Source of the DNA: Neptunicoccus sediminis
GTDB taxonomy: Bacteria > Pseudomonadota > Alphaproteobacteria > Rhodobacterales > Rhodobacteraceae
DNA: 64,000 nucleotides
Reading direction: 5' to 3'
Assembly (NCBI RefSeq): GCF_001719615.1
Contig: NZ_MDVX01000004.1
Location: 27,993-91,992, forward strand
A program made the translations under genes and the position numbers. Below the pieces are notes generated by a model. That model was not told where the DNA came from. It saw only the letters and a program-made list of their open reading frames with translations, and did not search any database. This document shows, piece after piece, positions 18,120 through 27,654 of the stretch (positions within the stretch are counted from its first letter, which is position 1; every line of letters begins with the position of its first letter).

Positions 18120-19225
18120 GCAGCGCCGAACCAGTGACCAACGGGTTCGCGCCGGAGAATTTTGAACAGATTTGGGCCAATCTGCCGTTTCCAGCTTTCG
18201 TGCTTGGCACGGATAACCACCTGCGTCTGAGCAATAGCGCAGGGGAGCAGATGGTGAAAATATCAGCCAAAATCCTGCGAAACCGCAGTGTCGAGAGCCT
18301 GTTCGGGGCGGATTCGGTGATTGCGGAAACGGTAGCGCAGGCGCGGAACAAGGCCGGCTCACTGATGCAATATAACGTGGATGTTGCCCTGAACGACCTC
18401 ACTCCGGTGCGCTGCAATGTGCACGTGGGGCCGGTAAGCAGCGATTCCGACGATTTGCTGCTAATCATCCAGCCCACCGGCGTTGCACAGAAGATGAGCC
18501 GCTCTCTGACCCATATGGCGGCGGCGCGGTCTGTTGTGGCCATGTCTGCCATGCTCGCCCATGAATTGCGCAATCCGTTGGCGGGTATTTCCGGTGCGGC
18601 GCAGCTTTTGGCGATGAACGCTTCGCCGGAAGACAGGGAACTGACAGAGTTGATCGAGCAGGAGACCAAGCGGATCGGCAAACTGATTGATAAGGTAGAA
18701 CATTTTGGGGATGACCGCCCCACCCAACGCTCTGCAGTGAATATCCACGACGTGCTGGACCGCGCGGTGCGGGCGGCGCAGGCGGGATTTGCGAAACATG
18801 TATCGTTTTCAGTGGATTACGATCCATCATTGCCAGATGCGGCAGGGGATTCCGACCAGTTGTTGCAGGTCTTCCAGAACCTGATCAAAAACGCTGCCGA
18901 AGCGGTCGACAGCACCCACGGACGGATCAGGCTGCGCACCTCTTACAATTCCGGCGTGAAATTCGCCGTGGCAGGCAAGCGCACCGAAACCCTGCCGCTT
19001 CAGATTGATATTACCGACAACGGGCACGGGATCGCAGAAACGCTGATTTCCGAGATTTTCGATCCCTTTGTCACCAGCAAATCCAACGGCAGTGGTCTGG
19101 GGCTGCCGTTGGTCTCTAAAATTGTCTTGGGACACGGCGGGCTGATTGATTGTGACAGCATGCCGGGTCGCACGACCTTTACCCTGCGCCTGCCTGTGTG
19201 GCGCGCCAAAAAAGGAATACACTGA
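18116..19225 (+). CDS. ntrB: nitrogen-regulatory sensor kinase NtrB (GlnL)
   Basis: 369 residues, starting at the ATG overlapping the dusB stop. Soluble histidine kinase that phosphorylates NtrC under nitrogen limitation, normally controlled by PII protein. PAS-like region residues ~20-125, H-box MLAHELRNPLAGI with phospho-acceptor H149, N-box NLIKNAAEAV, and G boxes DNGHGIAE and GSGLGLPLV. Start chosen for the ATGA coupling; the longer reading lies inside dusB. Confidence 0.96.
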   Translation: MSSAEPVTNGFAPENFEQIWANLPFPAFVLGTDNHLRLSNSAGEQMVKISAKILRNRSVESLFGADSVIAETVAQARNKAGSLMQYNVDVALNDLTPVRCNVHVGPVSSDSDDLLLIIQPTGVAQKMSRSLTHMAAARSVVAMSAMLAHELRNPLAGISGAAQLLAMNASPEDRELTELIEQETKRIGKLIDKVEHFGDDRPTQRSAVNIHDVLDRAVRAAQAGFAKHVSFSVDYDPSLPDAAGDSDQLLQVFQNLIKNAAEAVDSTHGRIRLRTSYNSGVKFAVAGKRTETLPLQIDITDNGHGIAETLISEIFDPFVTSKSNGSGLGLPLVSKIVLGHGGLIDCDSMPGRTTFTLRLPVWRAKKGIH

Positions 19226-20610
19226 TGGATGGAACTGTTCTTGTTGCCGATGACGATCGCACCATTCGCACCGTTCTGACACAGGCGCTGACGCGGGCCG
19301 GATGCAAGGTACGGGCCACCAGCAACACCGCAACGCTGTGGCGCTGGGTGGAAGAGGGCGAAGGCGATGCGGTTGTTTCGGATGTGATGATGCCCGATGG
19401 CAACGGGCTGGACCTGCTGCCTGCCATTATGAAGCGCCGTCCCAACCTTCCGGTTATTGTGATTTCAGCGCAAAATACCGTCGTGACGGCCATCCGCGCT
19501 TCAGAAGCGGGGGCGTTTGATTACGTGCCCAAACCCTTTGATCTGCGGGACCTGCTGTCCAAAGTCTCTAAGGCGCTGAACCGTCCTGGCCATGCAAACC
19601 AGCCTGATCCGGTCAAGACCCATGCACTGGAAGCGGCGGAACCTGCGCTACCCTTGGTGGGGGGTAGCCCTGCGATGCAAGAGGTCTACCGCATCGTGGC
19701 CCGTGTGGTGAATACGGATCTGAATGTGCTTATTCAGGGCGAAAGCGGCACCGGAAAAGACCTGCTGGCCCGTGCGCTGCATGATCTGGGCAATCGCGCG
19801 CAGACAGAATTTGTGCGAATCAACTGTGGCACAGCCACCCCCGAACACCTGGACCGCGCCGTTGCAAACGAGGCAGGGCAGGGTGGCACCGTCTATCTGG
19901 ACGAACTGGGCGAATTGTCACCGGAAAGCCAGCTGCATCTGCTGGGCTTGACCCAATCGGATGCAATCCAGCGTCAGAGCCTTCGCTTTGTGTCCTCGTC
20001 CAACCGCCCGATGCTGCCGCTGGTGAATGACGGTCTGTTCCGTGAGGATCTGTTCTATCGCTTGAACGTGATGCCGATTGTGCTGCCCCCATTGCGGGAC
20101 CGGATCGAAGATATTGCAGACCTGAGCCAGCATTTCCTTCAGGATTGTGCGGCGAAAGGTATGCCGCGCAAAACCCTGACCAAATCCGCAATGGACCAGA
20201 TGCGACTGGCAAAATGGCCTGGTAACGTGCGGGGATTGCAGAATTTCATCCAGCGGCTGGTGATCTTGTGTCCAGAAGATGAAATCTCTAGCGAATTTGT
20301 ATCCAAAGCGCTTAAAGACATGGCCGAGCAGGAGCACAGCGGCACGCCCGTGGTGGCAGACCGCCTGTCGGCATCGGTAGAGGCCCATATCAAACGGTAT
20401 TTCGACCTGCACGGGGATGCGCTGCCACCGCCCGGACTCTACAACCGTATCCTGCGCGAAGTGGAGCTGCCGCTGCTGGCTCTATCGCTCAGCGCGACGC
20501 GCGGAAACCAGATCCGCACGGCTGAATTATTGGGAATAAACCGGAATACGTTGCGCAAAAAAATCCGCGAGCTCGATATACAGGTGACAAGGACCAAGAA
20601 GTTGACGTAA
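19225..20610 (+). CDS. ntrC: response regulator NtrC without a GAFTGA loop
   Basis: 461 residues; ATG at 19225 overlaps the ntrB stop by one base. Receiver domain with D10/D11, phospho-acceptor D53 and K103; AAA+ domain with Walker A GESGTGKD (172-179) and Walker B VYLDELGE (223-230); C-terminal Fis-type HTH with recognition segment GINRNTLRKKIREL. Between RINCGT (198-203) and the Walker B the sigma-54-contact segment with GAFTGA is missing. This matches Rhodobacter NtrC, known to work with sigma-70 RNA polymerase, so targets here probably lack -24/-12 promoters. Confidence 0.96.
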   Translation: MDGTVLVADDDRTIRTVLTQALTRAGCKVRATSNTATLWRWVEEGEGDAVVSDVMMPDGNGLDLLPAIMKRRPNLPVIVISAQNTVVTAIRASEAGAFDYVPKPFDLRDLLSKVSKALNRPGHANQPDPVKTHALEAAEPALPLVGGSPAMQEVYRIVARVVNTDLNVLIQGESGTGKDLLARALHDLGNRAQTEFVRINCGTATPEHLDRAVANEAGQGGTVYLDELGELSPESQLHLLGLTQSDAIQRQSLRFVSSSNRPMLPLVNDGLFREDLFYRLNVMPIVLPPLRDRIEDIADLSQHFLQDCAAKGMPRKTLTKSAMDQMRLAKWPGNVRGLQNFIQRLVILCPEDEISSEFVSKALKDMAEQEHSGTPVVADRLSASVEAHIKRYFDLHGDALPPPGLYNRILREVELPLLALSLSATRGNQIRTAELLGINRNTLRKKIRELDIQVTRTKKLT

Positions 20611-20658
20611 AACGGCAACAGTAAGTGATGCACTTCTGAAACGGCAGAGCAGTATAAT

Positions 20659-22905
20659 ATGCATCTTGGTATTCTTTGGCGGCGCTTAAACACCTGGCGT
20701 AAAAGGCGGCGGGTGCAGACGGTCTTTGCGATTTCGCTGGCCCTCCTAGCGCCGATTCTGGTGTTCACCACCTATTTTGTGCTGCGTGCGACCAACGGAT
20801 CGGTCTCTAACGACCTGATCCGTTTTGTTTTGCTCTGCGATTTTGTCTACGTGCTAGTGGTGGCCGCATTGGTTAGCCAGCGAATCCTGCGCATTGTCAC
20901 CGCTCGCAACAAAAAGACCGCCGGATCGCGGTTGCACATGCGTTTGTCCGGCGTTTTTGCCTTTGTAGCGCTGGTGCCGACGGTCATGGTGGCGGTGATT
21001 TCGACGATTTTGCTGAACTTCGGGTTTGAGAACTGGTTCTCGACCCGTGTGCAGAACGTGGTGGGAAATTCGCTCGCCGCGGCACAGGCTTATGAAAACG
21101 AGCAGCGCAATGATCTGGTGGCAGACGCGCAATTGCTGGCGCAGTTTCTGAACCAGCAGCGACGCATCCTCGGGATCAATGCGGAGGCGGAATTGCGTTC
21201 GTCGCTGACGCTTGGCCAGCAGCGCATCCAGCGGGGGTTGAAGGAAGCCTTCGTCATAGATGGGGCCGCAAACCTGCGGGCTCGGGGCGAGCGGAGCTAT
21301 CTGTTTGATTTCGAGCCGCCCTCTGAAAACAGTTTGCGAGAGGCCGAAGCGGGCAAAACGGTTGTCATTCAGGATTGGGACAATAACGAGTTTCGCGCGC
21401 TTGTGCGGCTGACCACCTATCCGGACCGCTATATCTATGTGTCCCGCCGCGTGGACGGGGAAATCCTGAACCTGCTGGATGAGACCAAGGAAACCGTTGC
21501 GCTGTATAATCAGGGCGAGCAGGAGCGCGACCAGCTTTTGTTTGATCTGGCGCTGATCTACATGGCTTTTGCCCTGATCGTGATTCTGGCGGCGATCTGG
21601 CTGGGCCTGTGGTTTGCCGAACGTCTGTCCCGACCTGTGGCCCGCCTTGCAGGGGCGGTGGAGCGTGTGGGCGAGGGTGATTTGGGGGTGCAGGTCCGCG
21701 AAGAGGACAGCGACGACGAAATCGCCATGCTCGGGCGGATATTTAACCGGATGACCCAGCAGGTGAAACGCCAGCACGACGACCTGATCGAAGCGAACGA
21801 GCGGACCGAACGGCGCCGCCGTCTGTTTGACAGCGTACTGTCGGGGGTGACGGCGGGTGTGATCGGGCTGAACGAACATGGCCGGATCGCCATGATGAAC
21901 ACCGCAGCGGCGCGGCTGCTCGGCCTTGATGAAGAGCAGGACGTAAACGTTGAACTGGTTCTTGCCGTGCCGGAGTTCAGCGGCCTTTTTGCCAAACTCG
22001 AAGAAAAATCCAGCGGCGTTGCGCAAGAGGAAATCAGGCTGACCCGCACCGGAAGTCCCGAAATCCTGCTGGTGCGGGTAGCCAAGCGCGTCTCAGAGGA
22101 CGACGAGCTTGAAGGCTATGTTGTGACCTTTGACGATGTGACCTCGCTTGTCTCGGCCCAGCGCATGGCGGCTTGGGGGGATGTGGCCCGCCGGATCGCC
22201 CATGAGATCAAAAACCCGTTGACGCCCATCCAGCTGTCAGCGGAACGGATGAAGCGCAAATTCGGCCCGAAACTGGGCGATGAAGGTGCGGATCTTGCCC
22301 AATATGCGGATGTTATTATCCGGCAAACTAATGATTTGCGCCGGATTGTGGATGAATTCTCAAAATTTGCCCGCATGCCGGAACCCGAACGGCGGGATCA
22401 GGATCTTGCAAAACTGATCCGCGATGTGGTGGTGCTCCAGCAATCAGCACTAAGCCCGACCAAGGTGAGCCTTGATATGAAAGCTGACAGCATTCACGCG
22501 GTCATTGACGCTACCATGTTCAATCAGGCGATGACAAACCTGATCAAGAACGCCGGGGAAGCCATTGAAGGCATGGAGGAAAAACCCGAAGGCTTTGCGC
22601 CGGAAATCCGAGTGATCGTGCGTTGCGAAAACGGTGCGACCGAGATCGAGATACAGGATAACGGCATGGGACTGCCTGCGGAAAACCGCTCCCGTTTGTT
22701 TGAACCCTATGTGACACATCGCGATAGTGGCACGGGACTGGGACTGCCGATTGTGAAGAAGATTATTGAAGAACACGGCGGCACGCTGGAACTGTTGGAT
22801 GCGCCCGCATTCGACGACTCCGGTCGGGTCGGCGCAATGGCACGTATCGTTTTGCCATTTGGGAATGAATTAAGTAACGTAACCGAAAATATAAAGGTTG
22901 CCTGA
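20659..22905 (+). CDS. ntrY: membrane sensor kinase NtrY
   Basis: 748 residues. Three hydrophobic spans in the first ~120 residues and another at ~298-320 enclose a periplasmic region; then HAMP (RLSRPVARLAGAVERVGEGD), a PAS domain around 390-500, and the kinase core with H515 in RRIAHEIKNPLTPIQL, N-box NLIKNAGEAI, and G boxes DNGMGLP and GTGLGLPIV. Partner of NtrX; the pair links nitrogen and redox/envelope signals in alphaproteobacteria. 48 nt after ntrC, same strand. Confidence 0.96.
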   Translation: MHLGILWRRLNTWRKRRRVQTVFAISLALLAPILVFTTYFVLRATNGSVSNDLIRFVLLCDFVYVLVVAALVSQRILRIVTARNKKTAGSRLHMRLSGVFAFVALVPTVMVAVISTILLNFGFENWFSTRVQNVVGNSLAAAQAYENEQRNDLVADAQLLAQFLNQQRRILGINAEAELRSSLTLGQQRIQRGLKEAFVIDGAANLRARGERSYLFDFEPPSENSLREAEAGKTVVIQDWDNNEFRALVRLTTYPDRYIYVSRRVDGEILNLLDETKETVALYNQGEQERDQLLFDLALIYMAFALIVILAAIWLGLWFAERLSRPVARLAGAVERVGEGDLGVQVREEDSDDEIAMLGRIFNRMTQQVKRQHDDLIEANERTERRRRLFDSVLSGVTAGVIGLNEHGRIAMMNTAAARLLGLDEEQDVNVELVLAVPEFSGLFAKLEEKSSGVAQEEIRLTRTGSPEILLVRVAKRVSEDDELEGYVVTFDDVTSLVSAQRMAAWGDVARRIAHEIKNPLTPIQLSAERMKRKFGPKLGDEGADLAQYADVIIRQTNDLRRIVDEFSKFARMPEPERRDQDLAKLIRDVVVLQQSALSPTKVSLDMKADSIHAVIDATMFNQAMTNLIKNAGEAIEGMEEKPEGFAPEIRVIVRCENGATEIEIQDNGMGLPAENRSRLFEPYVTHRDSGTGLGLPIVKKIIEEHGGTLELLDAPAFDDSGRVGAMARIVLPFGNELSNVTENIKVA

Positions 22906-22932
22906 TCAAAGGCGACTGTCAGGAGTGGTAAT

Positions 22933-24348
22933 ATGGGTGACATTCTCGTCGTTGATGATGAAAAAGATATTCGTGAACTGGTGTCCGATATTCTGGTGGA
23001 CGAGGGTTATACAACCCGCAAGGCGGCCAATTCGGATGATACTTTCGCAGAGATCAACAAAGACGCGCCGGATCTGATTATTCTGGATATCTGGCTGAAA
23101 GACAGCCGTCTGGACGGGATCGACATCCTGAAAACCGTGCGCCGCGATAACCCCGATATTCCGGTGGTGATCATTTCCGGCCACGGTAATATCGAAATCG
23201 CTGTGGCTGCGGTAAAGCAGGGTGCTTACGACTTTATCGAAAAACCCTTTAACATCGACCAGTTGATGGTGGTGATTGCGCGGGCGATGGAAACCTCCCG
23301 TTTGCGGCGCGAGAATGCGCAGCTAAAGGTCAAGGATGTGACATCTTCGGTTATGGTTGGCCAGTCCACGGCATTCCGTAATCTGCAAAGCCAGCTTGAT
23401 AAAGTGACCAAAACCAACGGCCGTGTGATGCTGACGGGGCCTTCGGGCTGTGGCAAGGAAGTGGCGGCACGCTACATCCACTCCAAATCCGACCGCGCCA
23501 AAGCGCCGTTTGTCTCGGTCAACTCTGCCAGCATCGAACCGGACCGTATGGAAGAGGTTCTGTTCGGACGGGAAGGCGGCGAGCGGGGGTTTGAACCGGG
23601 GCTGCTGGAACAGGCCCACGGCGGCATCGTGTTCTTTGACGAAGTGGCGGATATGCCTATTGGCACCCAGTCCAAAATCCTGCGGGTTCTGGTGGAGCAA
23701 TCCTTCACCCGTGTGGGCGGTTCGGACAAGGTGCGGGTGGATATTCGCGTGCTATCGGCCACAAACCGCGATCTGACACAGGAAATCGCTGCCGGACGCT
23801 TCCGCGAGGAATTGTACCATCGTCTGAATGTTGTGCCGATCAATGTGCCATCACTGGAGGCGCGGCGCGAAGATATTGCGCTGCTGGCCCAGCATTTCAT
23901 GGAAGAACTCAACGCGGCACAGGGATTGCCTGTGCGCCCGCTTGGTGAAGAAACCGAAGCCCTGTTGCAGACCATGACCTGGCCCGGAAACGTGCGCCAG
24001 TTGCGCAATGTAATCGAACGGGTGCTGATCCTTGGTCCCGATAAAGGCGAGATCGAACCCTCCGAAATTCCCGGCAACGAGAGCGGTAACGGCGGTGAGG
24101 GCGCAGGTTTGTCCAACACCTATGCCATGCTGCCCCTGCGCGAAGCCCGCGAGATGTTCGAGCGGGAATATCTGATGGCGCAGATCAACCGTTTTGGCGG
24201 AAATATCTCACGCACGGCCAATTTTGTCGGGATGGAGCGCAGCGCGCTGCACCGCAAGCTGAAAACCCTCAACGTCGTGACTACCAACAAGGCCGGTACC
24301 CGCATCGCGGAAATAGAGGATGCGGCAGCGGAGACCCTTGGCGATTGA
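22933..24348 (+). CDS. ntrX: response regulator NtrX
   Basis: 471 residues. Receiver domain with phospho-acceptor D52 (LIILDIWLKDS), the NtrX-type insertion between D52 and DGID; AAA+ domain with Walker A GPSGCGKE (169-176) and Walker B IVFFDEVADMP; C-terminal Fis-like HTH (GGNISRTANFVGMERSALHRKL). Like NtrC here, it lacks GAFTGA: LFGREGGERGFEPGLLEQAHGG stands where the loop would be (only a fragment of it is conserved). Loss of this loop is known for alphaproteobacterial NtrX. Confidence 0.96.
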   Translation: MGDILVVDDEKDIRELVSDILVDEGYTTRKAANSDDTFAEINKDAPDLIILDIWLKDSRLDGIDILKTVRRDNPDIPVVIISGHGNIEIAVAAVKQGAYDFIEKPFNIDQLMVVIARAMETSRLRRENAQLKVKDVTSSVMVGQSTAFRNLQSQLDKVTKTNGRVMLTGPSGCGKEVAARYIHSKSDRAKAPFVSVNSASIEPDRMEEVLFGREGGERGFEPGLLEQAHGGIVFFDEVADMPIGTQSKILRVLVEQSFTRVGGSDKVRVDIRVLSATNRDLTQEIAAGRFREELYHRLNVVPINVPSLEARREDIALLAQHFMEELNAAQGLPVRPLGEETEALLQTMTWPGNVRQLRNVIERVLILGPDKGEIEPSEIPGNESGNGGEGAGLSNTYAMLPLREAREMFEREYLMAQINRFGGNISRTANFVGMERSALHRKLKTLNVVTTNKAGTRIAEIEDAAAETLGD

Positions 24349-24397
24349 CGCAGCCGTCCAAACTGGTAGCACAGGCCCATAGCGACAGGAGCCTGAC

Positions 24398-25774
24398 ATG
24401 AAGGTTATCGTATGTGGCGCAGGACAGGTCGGCTGGCAGATTGCCCGCCACCTTGCTGCGGAAAACAATGAAGTCACCATCGTGGACAACAATCCGGCCC
24501 TTGTGAATCAGGCAACGGATTCCCTTGATGTTTCCGGTATTGCCGGATTTGCCAGCTATCCCGATGTCCTGCGCCGTGCAGGGGCGCGGGATGCGGATAT
24601 GATCATCGCGGCGACCCATTCGGATGAAGTGAACATGGTTACGTGTCAGGTGGCCCATTCGGTGTTCTCGGTCCCGCGAAAGATTGCCCGCCTTCGGGCG
24701 CAATCTTATCTCGATGTGATCTATACCGACCTGTATCAACGGGACCACCTGCCGATCGACGTTGTGATTTCGCCGGAAAAAGAAGTGGCCGCCGCCGCGC
24801 TGCGCCAGTTGGCAGCGCCCTCTACATTCGACAGCGAACCTTTTCTTATGGGTCAGGTGGAAATGCTCGGCATTACGCTGGACGAGGATTGCGCGGTGGT
24901 GAACACGCCGCTGCGCCAACTGTCAGAGCTGTTTTCAACCCTGCGCGCATTGGTCTGTGGCGTACGTCGGGACAACCGCCTGTTCACCGCGACCCCCGAG
25001 GACCAGTTGTTCGTCGGGGATCAGATTTATCTGTTCACCCACAAGGACGATGTGGGTCGCGCGCTGGAAATCTTTGGCAAAACAACCAAGAAGCGGGAAC
25101 GGGTGATCATCATTGGCGGTGGCAATGTGGGCCTTGCCGTTGCCAGCGAACTGGAAAAACGATCTGACAGGGTGCGGGCCAAGGTGATCGAAAAATCCCG
25201 CCCCGTGGCCGAACGCGCTGCCGAGGCGTTGGAACGGACCATTGTGCTGCACGGTGACGGGCTGGATATGGACATGCTGATGGAGGCGAATCTCGATAAG
25301 GCAGATGCGCTTCTGGCGGTGACGGATGATGACAAAACCAACCTTCTGACCGCCACCCGCGCCAAGGCCGAGGGCTGTCCGCAGGTGGTGGCGCTTGTGA
25401 ATGACAACGGGCTGGCCCCGCTGATGCGTCCCCTGAACATTGACGCATTCATCCATCCCCGCGCGACAACCGTCTCCTCGATCCTGCGCCATATCCGCCA
25501 CGGTCGGGTCCGGCAGGTCTATTCCATTGGCGACGCCGAGGCCGAGGTGATCGAAGCACAGGTGATGTCCACCTCTCCGATTTCAGGCAGTGCAATCCGC
25601 GACATCAACATCCCCGAAGGCGCGATCATTGCGGCTGTGAAAAAAGGCGAAAAAGTCCTGCGCCCCGAAGGGGATACGCGCATTGAAGACGGTGACATCG
25701 TGGTGATATTCTCACTTGCACGCCATATCGAAGACGTAGAACGGCTGCTGCAAGTGCGGATCGACTTTTTCTAA
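24398..25774 (+). CDS. trkA: Trk system potassium uptake regulator TrkA
   Basis: 458 residues: two repeated RCK (TrkA-N plus TrkA-C) modules. NAD-binding loops VCGAGQVGWQIARHLA at the N-terminus and IIGGGNVGLAVASELE at about residue 232. It is the cytoplasmic gating subunit of the TrkH channel, encoded 4 nt downstream. The gene follows ntrX by 49 nt, the usual alphaproteobacterial order. Confidence 0.97.
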   Translation: MKVIVCGAGQVGWQIARHLAAENNEVTIVDNNPALVNQATDSLDVSGIAGFASYPDVLRRAGARDADMIIAATHSDEVNMVTCQVAHSVFSVPRKIARLRAQSYLDVIYTDLYQRDHLPIDVVISPEKEVAAAALRQLAAPSTFDSEPFLMGQVEMLGITLDEDCAVVNTPLRQLSELFSTLRALVCGVRRDNRLFTATPEDQLFVGDQIYLFTHKDDVGRALEIFGKTTKKRERVIIIGGGNVGLAVASELEKRSDRVRAKVIEKSRPVAERAAEALERTIVLHGDGLDMDMLMEANLDKADALLAVTDDDKTNLLTATRAKAEGCPQVVALVNDNGLAPLMRPLNIDAFIHPRATTVSSILRHIRHGRVRQVYSIGDAEAEVIEAQVMSTSPISGSAIRDINIPEGAIIAAVKKGEKVLRPEGDTRIEDGDIVVIFSLARHIEDVERLLQVRIDFF

Positions 25775-25778
25775 CGCA

Positions 25779-27284
25779 ATGGCCTGGCTGCGCTCCCTTC
25801 CACTCTTTGTCCAGCTGCTGGGTTTTGCAGTGGTGATGATGTATCTGCCAATGGTCTTTGCCATCCGGCTGGAAGACTGGGTGGTGGCCCGCACCTTCTT
25901 TTACTACACAACCTTCCTGCTGATCCTGCTTGCGCTGGTCGGGATTGCCGTGTCGGGCTATTCGCCCCCCAATACCGCGCGTAACTATCTTGTGACGGTG
26001 TTTGCGTCGTTTCTGGTTATTCCCGCGTTGCTGGCCCTGCCGTTCAACTATCTCATCAATTCGATCACCTACTTTCAGGCTTATTTTGAGATGCTCAGCA
26101 GCCTGACAACCACAGGGGCAACCCTGTTTGACGATCCGACAATCGTTCCGGCGCCGCTGCATCTGATGCGGGCGATTGCTGGCTGGGTCGGCGGTTTTTT
26201 TATCCTTGTCGTGGCGATGGCAATTTTTGCGCCTCTCAACATCGGCGGATTTGAGATATTCGCCGCAGGGCAGGGATTGCAAAAGTCGAGCAACCAGATC
26301 GGCAGTGCGGATGCCAAACAACGGCTTGCGCGGTACGGAGAACAGATTTTCCCGATATATCTGGCGGTTACGGCGGCGCTGACACTGGCCCTGCTGGTGG
26401 CCGGTGACCGCACACTGGTGGCGGTCTCCCATGCGATGTCGATCGTCTCCACCAGCGGGATTTCTCCGGTGGGCGGTCTGGAGGGGGCCAGCAGCGGTTA
26501 TGCGGGTGAGGTTTTGATGTTCCTCTTTCTGTTCTTCGCTGTCTCGCGCCACTCTTTCTTCTTTGCCAGCAGCAAGGAATTCTTTCAGAACCTGAAGCTC
26601 GACAAGGAAATCAACCTTGCGCTGGCCTGTCTGATTATTATTCCCGTTCTGTTGTTCCTGCGCCACTGGACCGCCGCCTATGAGGTCTCGGCCGGGGCCG
26701 AGGTGCCCAGCGTCATTGCCGCGATCTGGGGCTCCATGTTCATGGTCCTGTCCTTTTTGACCACCACCGGATTTGAAAGTGCCGCGTGGGAGGGCGCACG
26801 CAACTGGTCCGGCCTTGGCACGACCGGCCTGATTTTGATGAGCCTGTCTGTCATGGGCGGTGGTATCGCCACCACCGCGGGCGGGGTGAAATTGTTGCGG
26901 GTCTATGCGCTTTACAAACACAGCCAGCGGGAAATCCAGCGGCTCAACCATCCGAACTCTATCGCCGGATCATCGCGCCGCGTGCGCCTGATCCGCCGTG
27001 AGGGGGCGCAGATCGCTTGGATTTTCCTGATGCTCTTTGCCCTGTCGCTCGGTCTGGTGGCGCTGGCGCTTTCGGCCACGGGAATCAGCTTTGACGACAG
27101 CATCCTGTTTGCAACCGCTGGCATGTCCAATACCGGTCCGCTGGCCCATGCCGCCGGTGAGAGCTTTACCGGCTATGCCAATATTTCGGACACCGGCAAA
27201 CTGATCCTCTGTGTGGCCATGATTCTCGGCCGGTTGGAGGCTTTGGCCGTGATCGCGGTTCTGAACCCCAATTACTGGCGATAA
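25779..27284 (+). CDS. trkH: Trk potassium uptake protein, membrane subunit
   Basis: 501 residues with about ten membrane spans and four pore-loop repeats; selectivity-loop segments such as SSLTTTGATLFDD, STSGISPVGGL, TTTGFESAAW and ATAGMSNTGPLA carry the conserved glycine of the K+ filter. It imports K+ together with TrkA, whose gene ends 4 nt upstream. Confidence 0.96.
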   Translation: MAWLRSLPLFVQLLGFAVVMMYLPMVFAIRLEDWVVARTFFYYTTFLLILLALVGIAVSGYSPPNTARNYLVTVFASFLVIPALLALPFNYLINSITYFQAYFEMLSSLTTTGATLFDDPTIVPAPLHLMRAIAGWVGGFFILVVAMAIFAPLNIGGFEIFAAGQGLQKSSNQIGSADAKQRLARYGEQIFPIYLAVTAALTLALLVAGDRTLVAVSHAMSIVSTSGISPVGGLEGASSGYAGEVLMFLFLFFAVSRHSFFFASSKEFFQNLKLDKEINLALACLIIIPVLLFLRHWTAAYEVSAGAEVPSVIAAIWGSMFMVLSFLTTTGFESAAWEGARNWSGLGTTGLILMSLSVMGGGIATTAGGVKLLRVYALYKHSQREIQRLNHPNSIAGSSRRVRLIRREGAQIAWIFLMLFALSLGLVALALSATGISFDDSILFATAGMSNTGPLAHAAGESFTGYANISDTGKLILCVAMILGRLEALAVIAVLNPNYWR

Positions 27285-27414
27285 ATTACCACAGCTTGCT
27301 AAAAAACGAAATTTTCTACTGGTCAAACCCCGTCATTGTCTCTTAGGCTCTTTCGGAACGAAAACAATATCCCGCGCCAATCAATGCGGGGCATAAAACT
27401 GAAAGCTGACAAAA

Positions 27415-27651
27415 ATGGCTGGCGACAAACAAAACCTGCAGGACGCATTCCTTAACAATGTTCGCAAACAGAAGGTCTCGGTGACGATCTTTCTGATCAA
27501 CGGTGTAAAGCTTCAGGGCATGATTACCTGGTTTGATAACTTTTGTGTTCTATTGCGTCGCGACGGCCAAAGCCAGCTTGTCTACAAACACGCCATTTCG
27601 ACCATCATGCCGGCGCAGGCCGTGCAGTTGTACGACGGCGAGGAAAGCTGA
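27415..27651 (+). CDS. hfq: RNA chaperone Hfq
   Basis: 78 residues. Sm fold: Sm1 [23 protein letters not shown] and Sm2 YKHAISTI are close to identical to other alphaproteobacterial Hfq proteins (first motif only partly conserved positions: QNLQDAFLN distal/proximal face). Pairs sRNAs with mRNAs. No acidic C-terminal tail beyond DGEES, as usual in this group. hflX follows after 3 nt. Confidence 0.98.
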   Translation: MAGDKQNLQDAFLNNVRKQKVSVTIFLINGVKLQGMITWFDNFCVLLRRDGQSQLVYKHAISTIMPAQAVQLYDGEES

Positions 27652-27654
27652 TCC

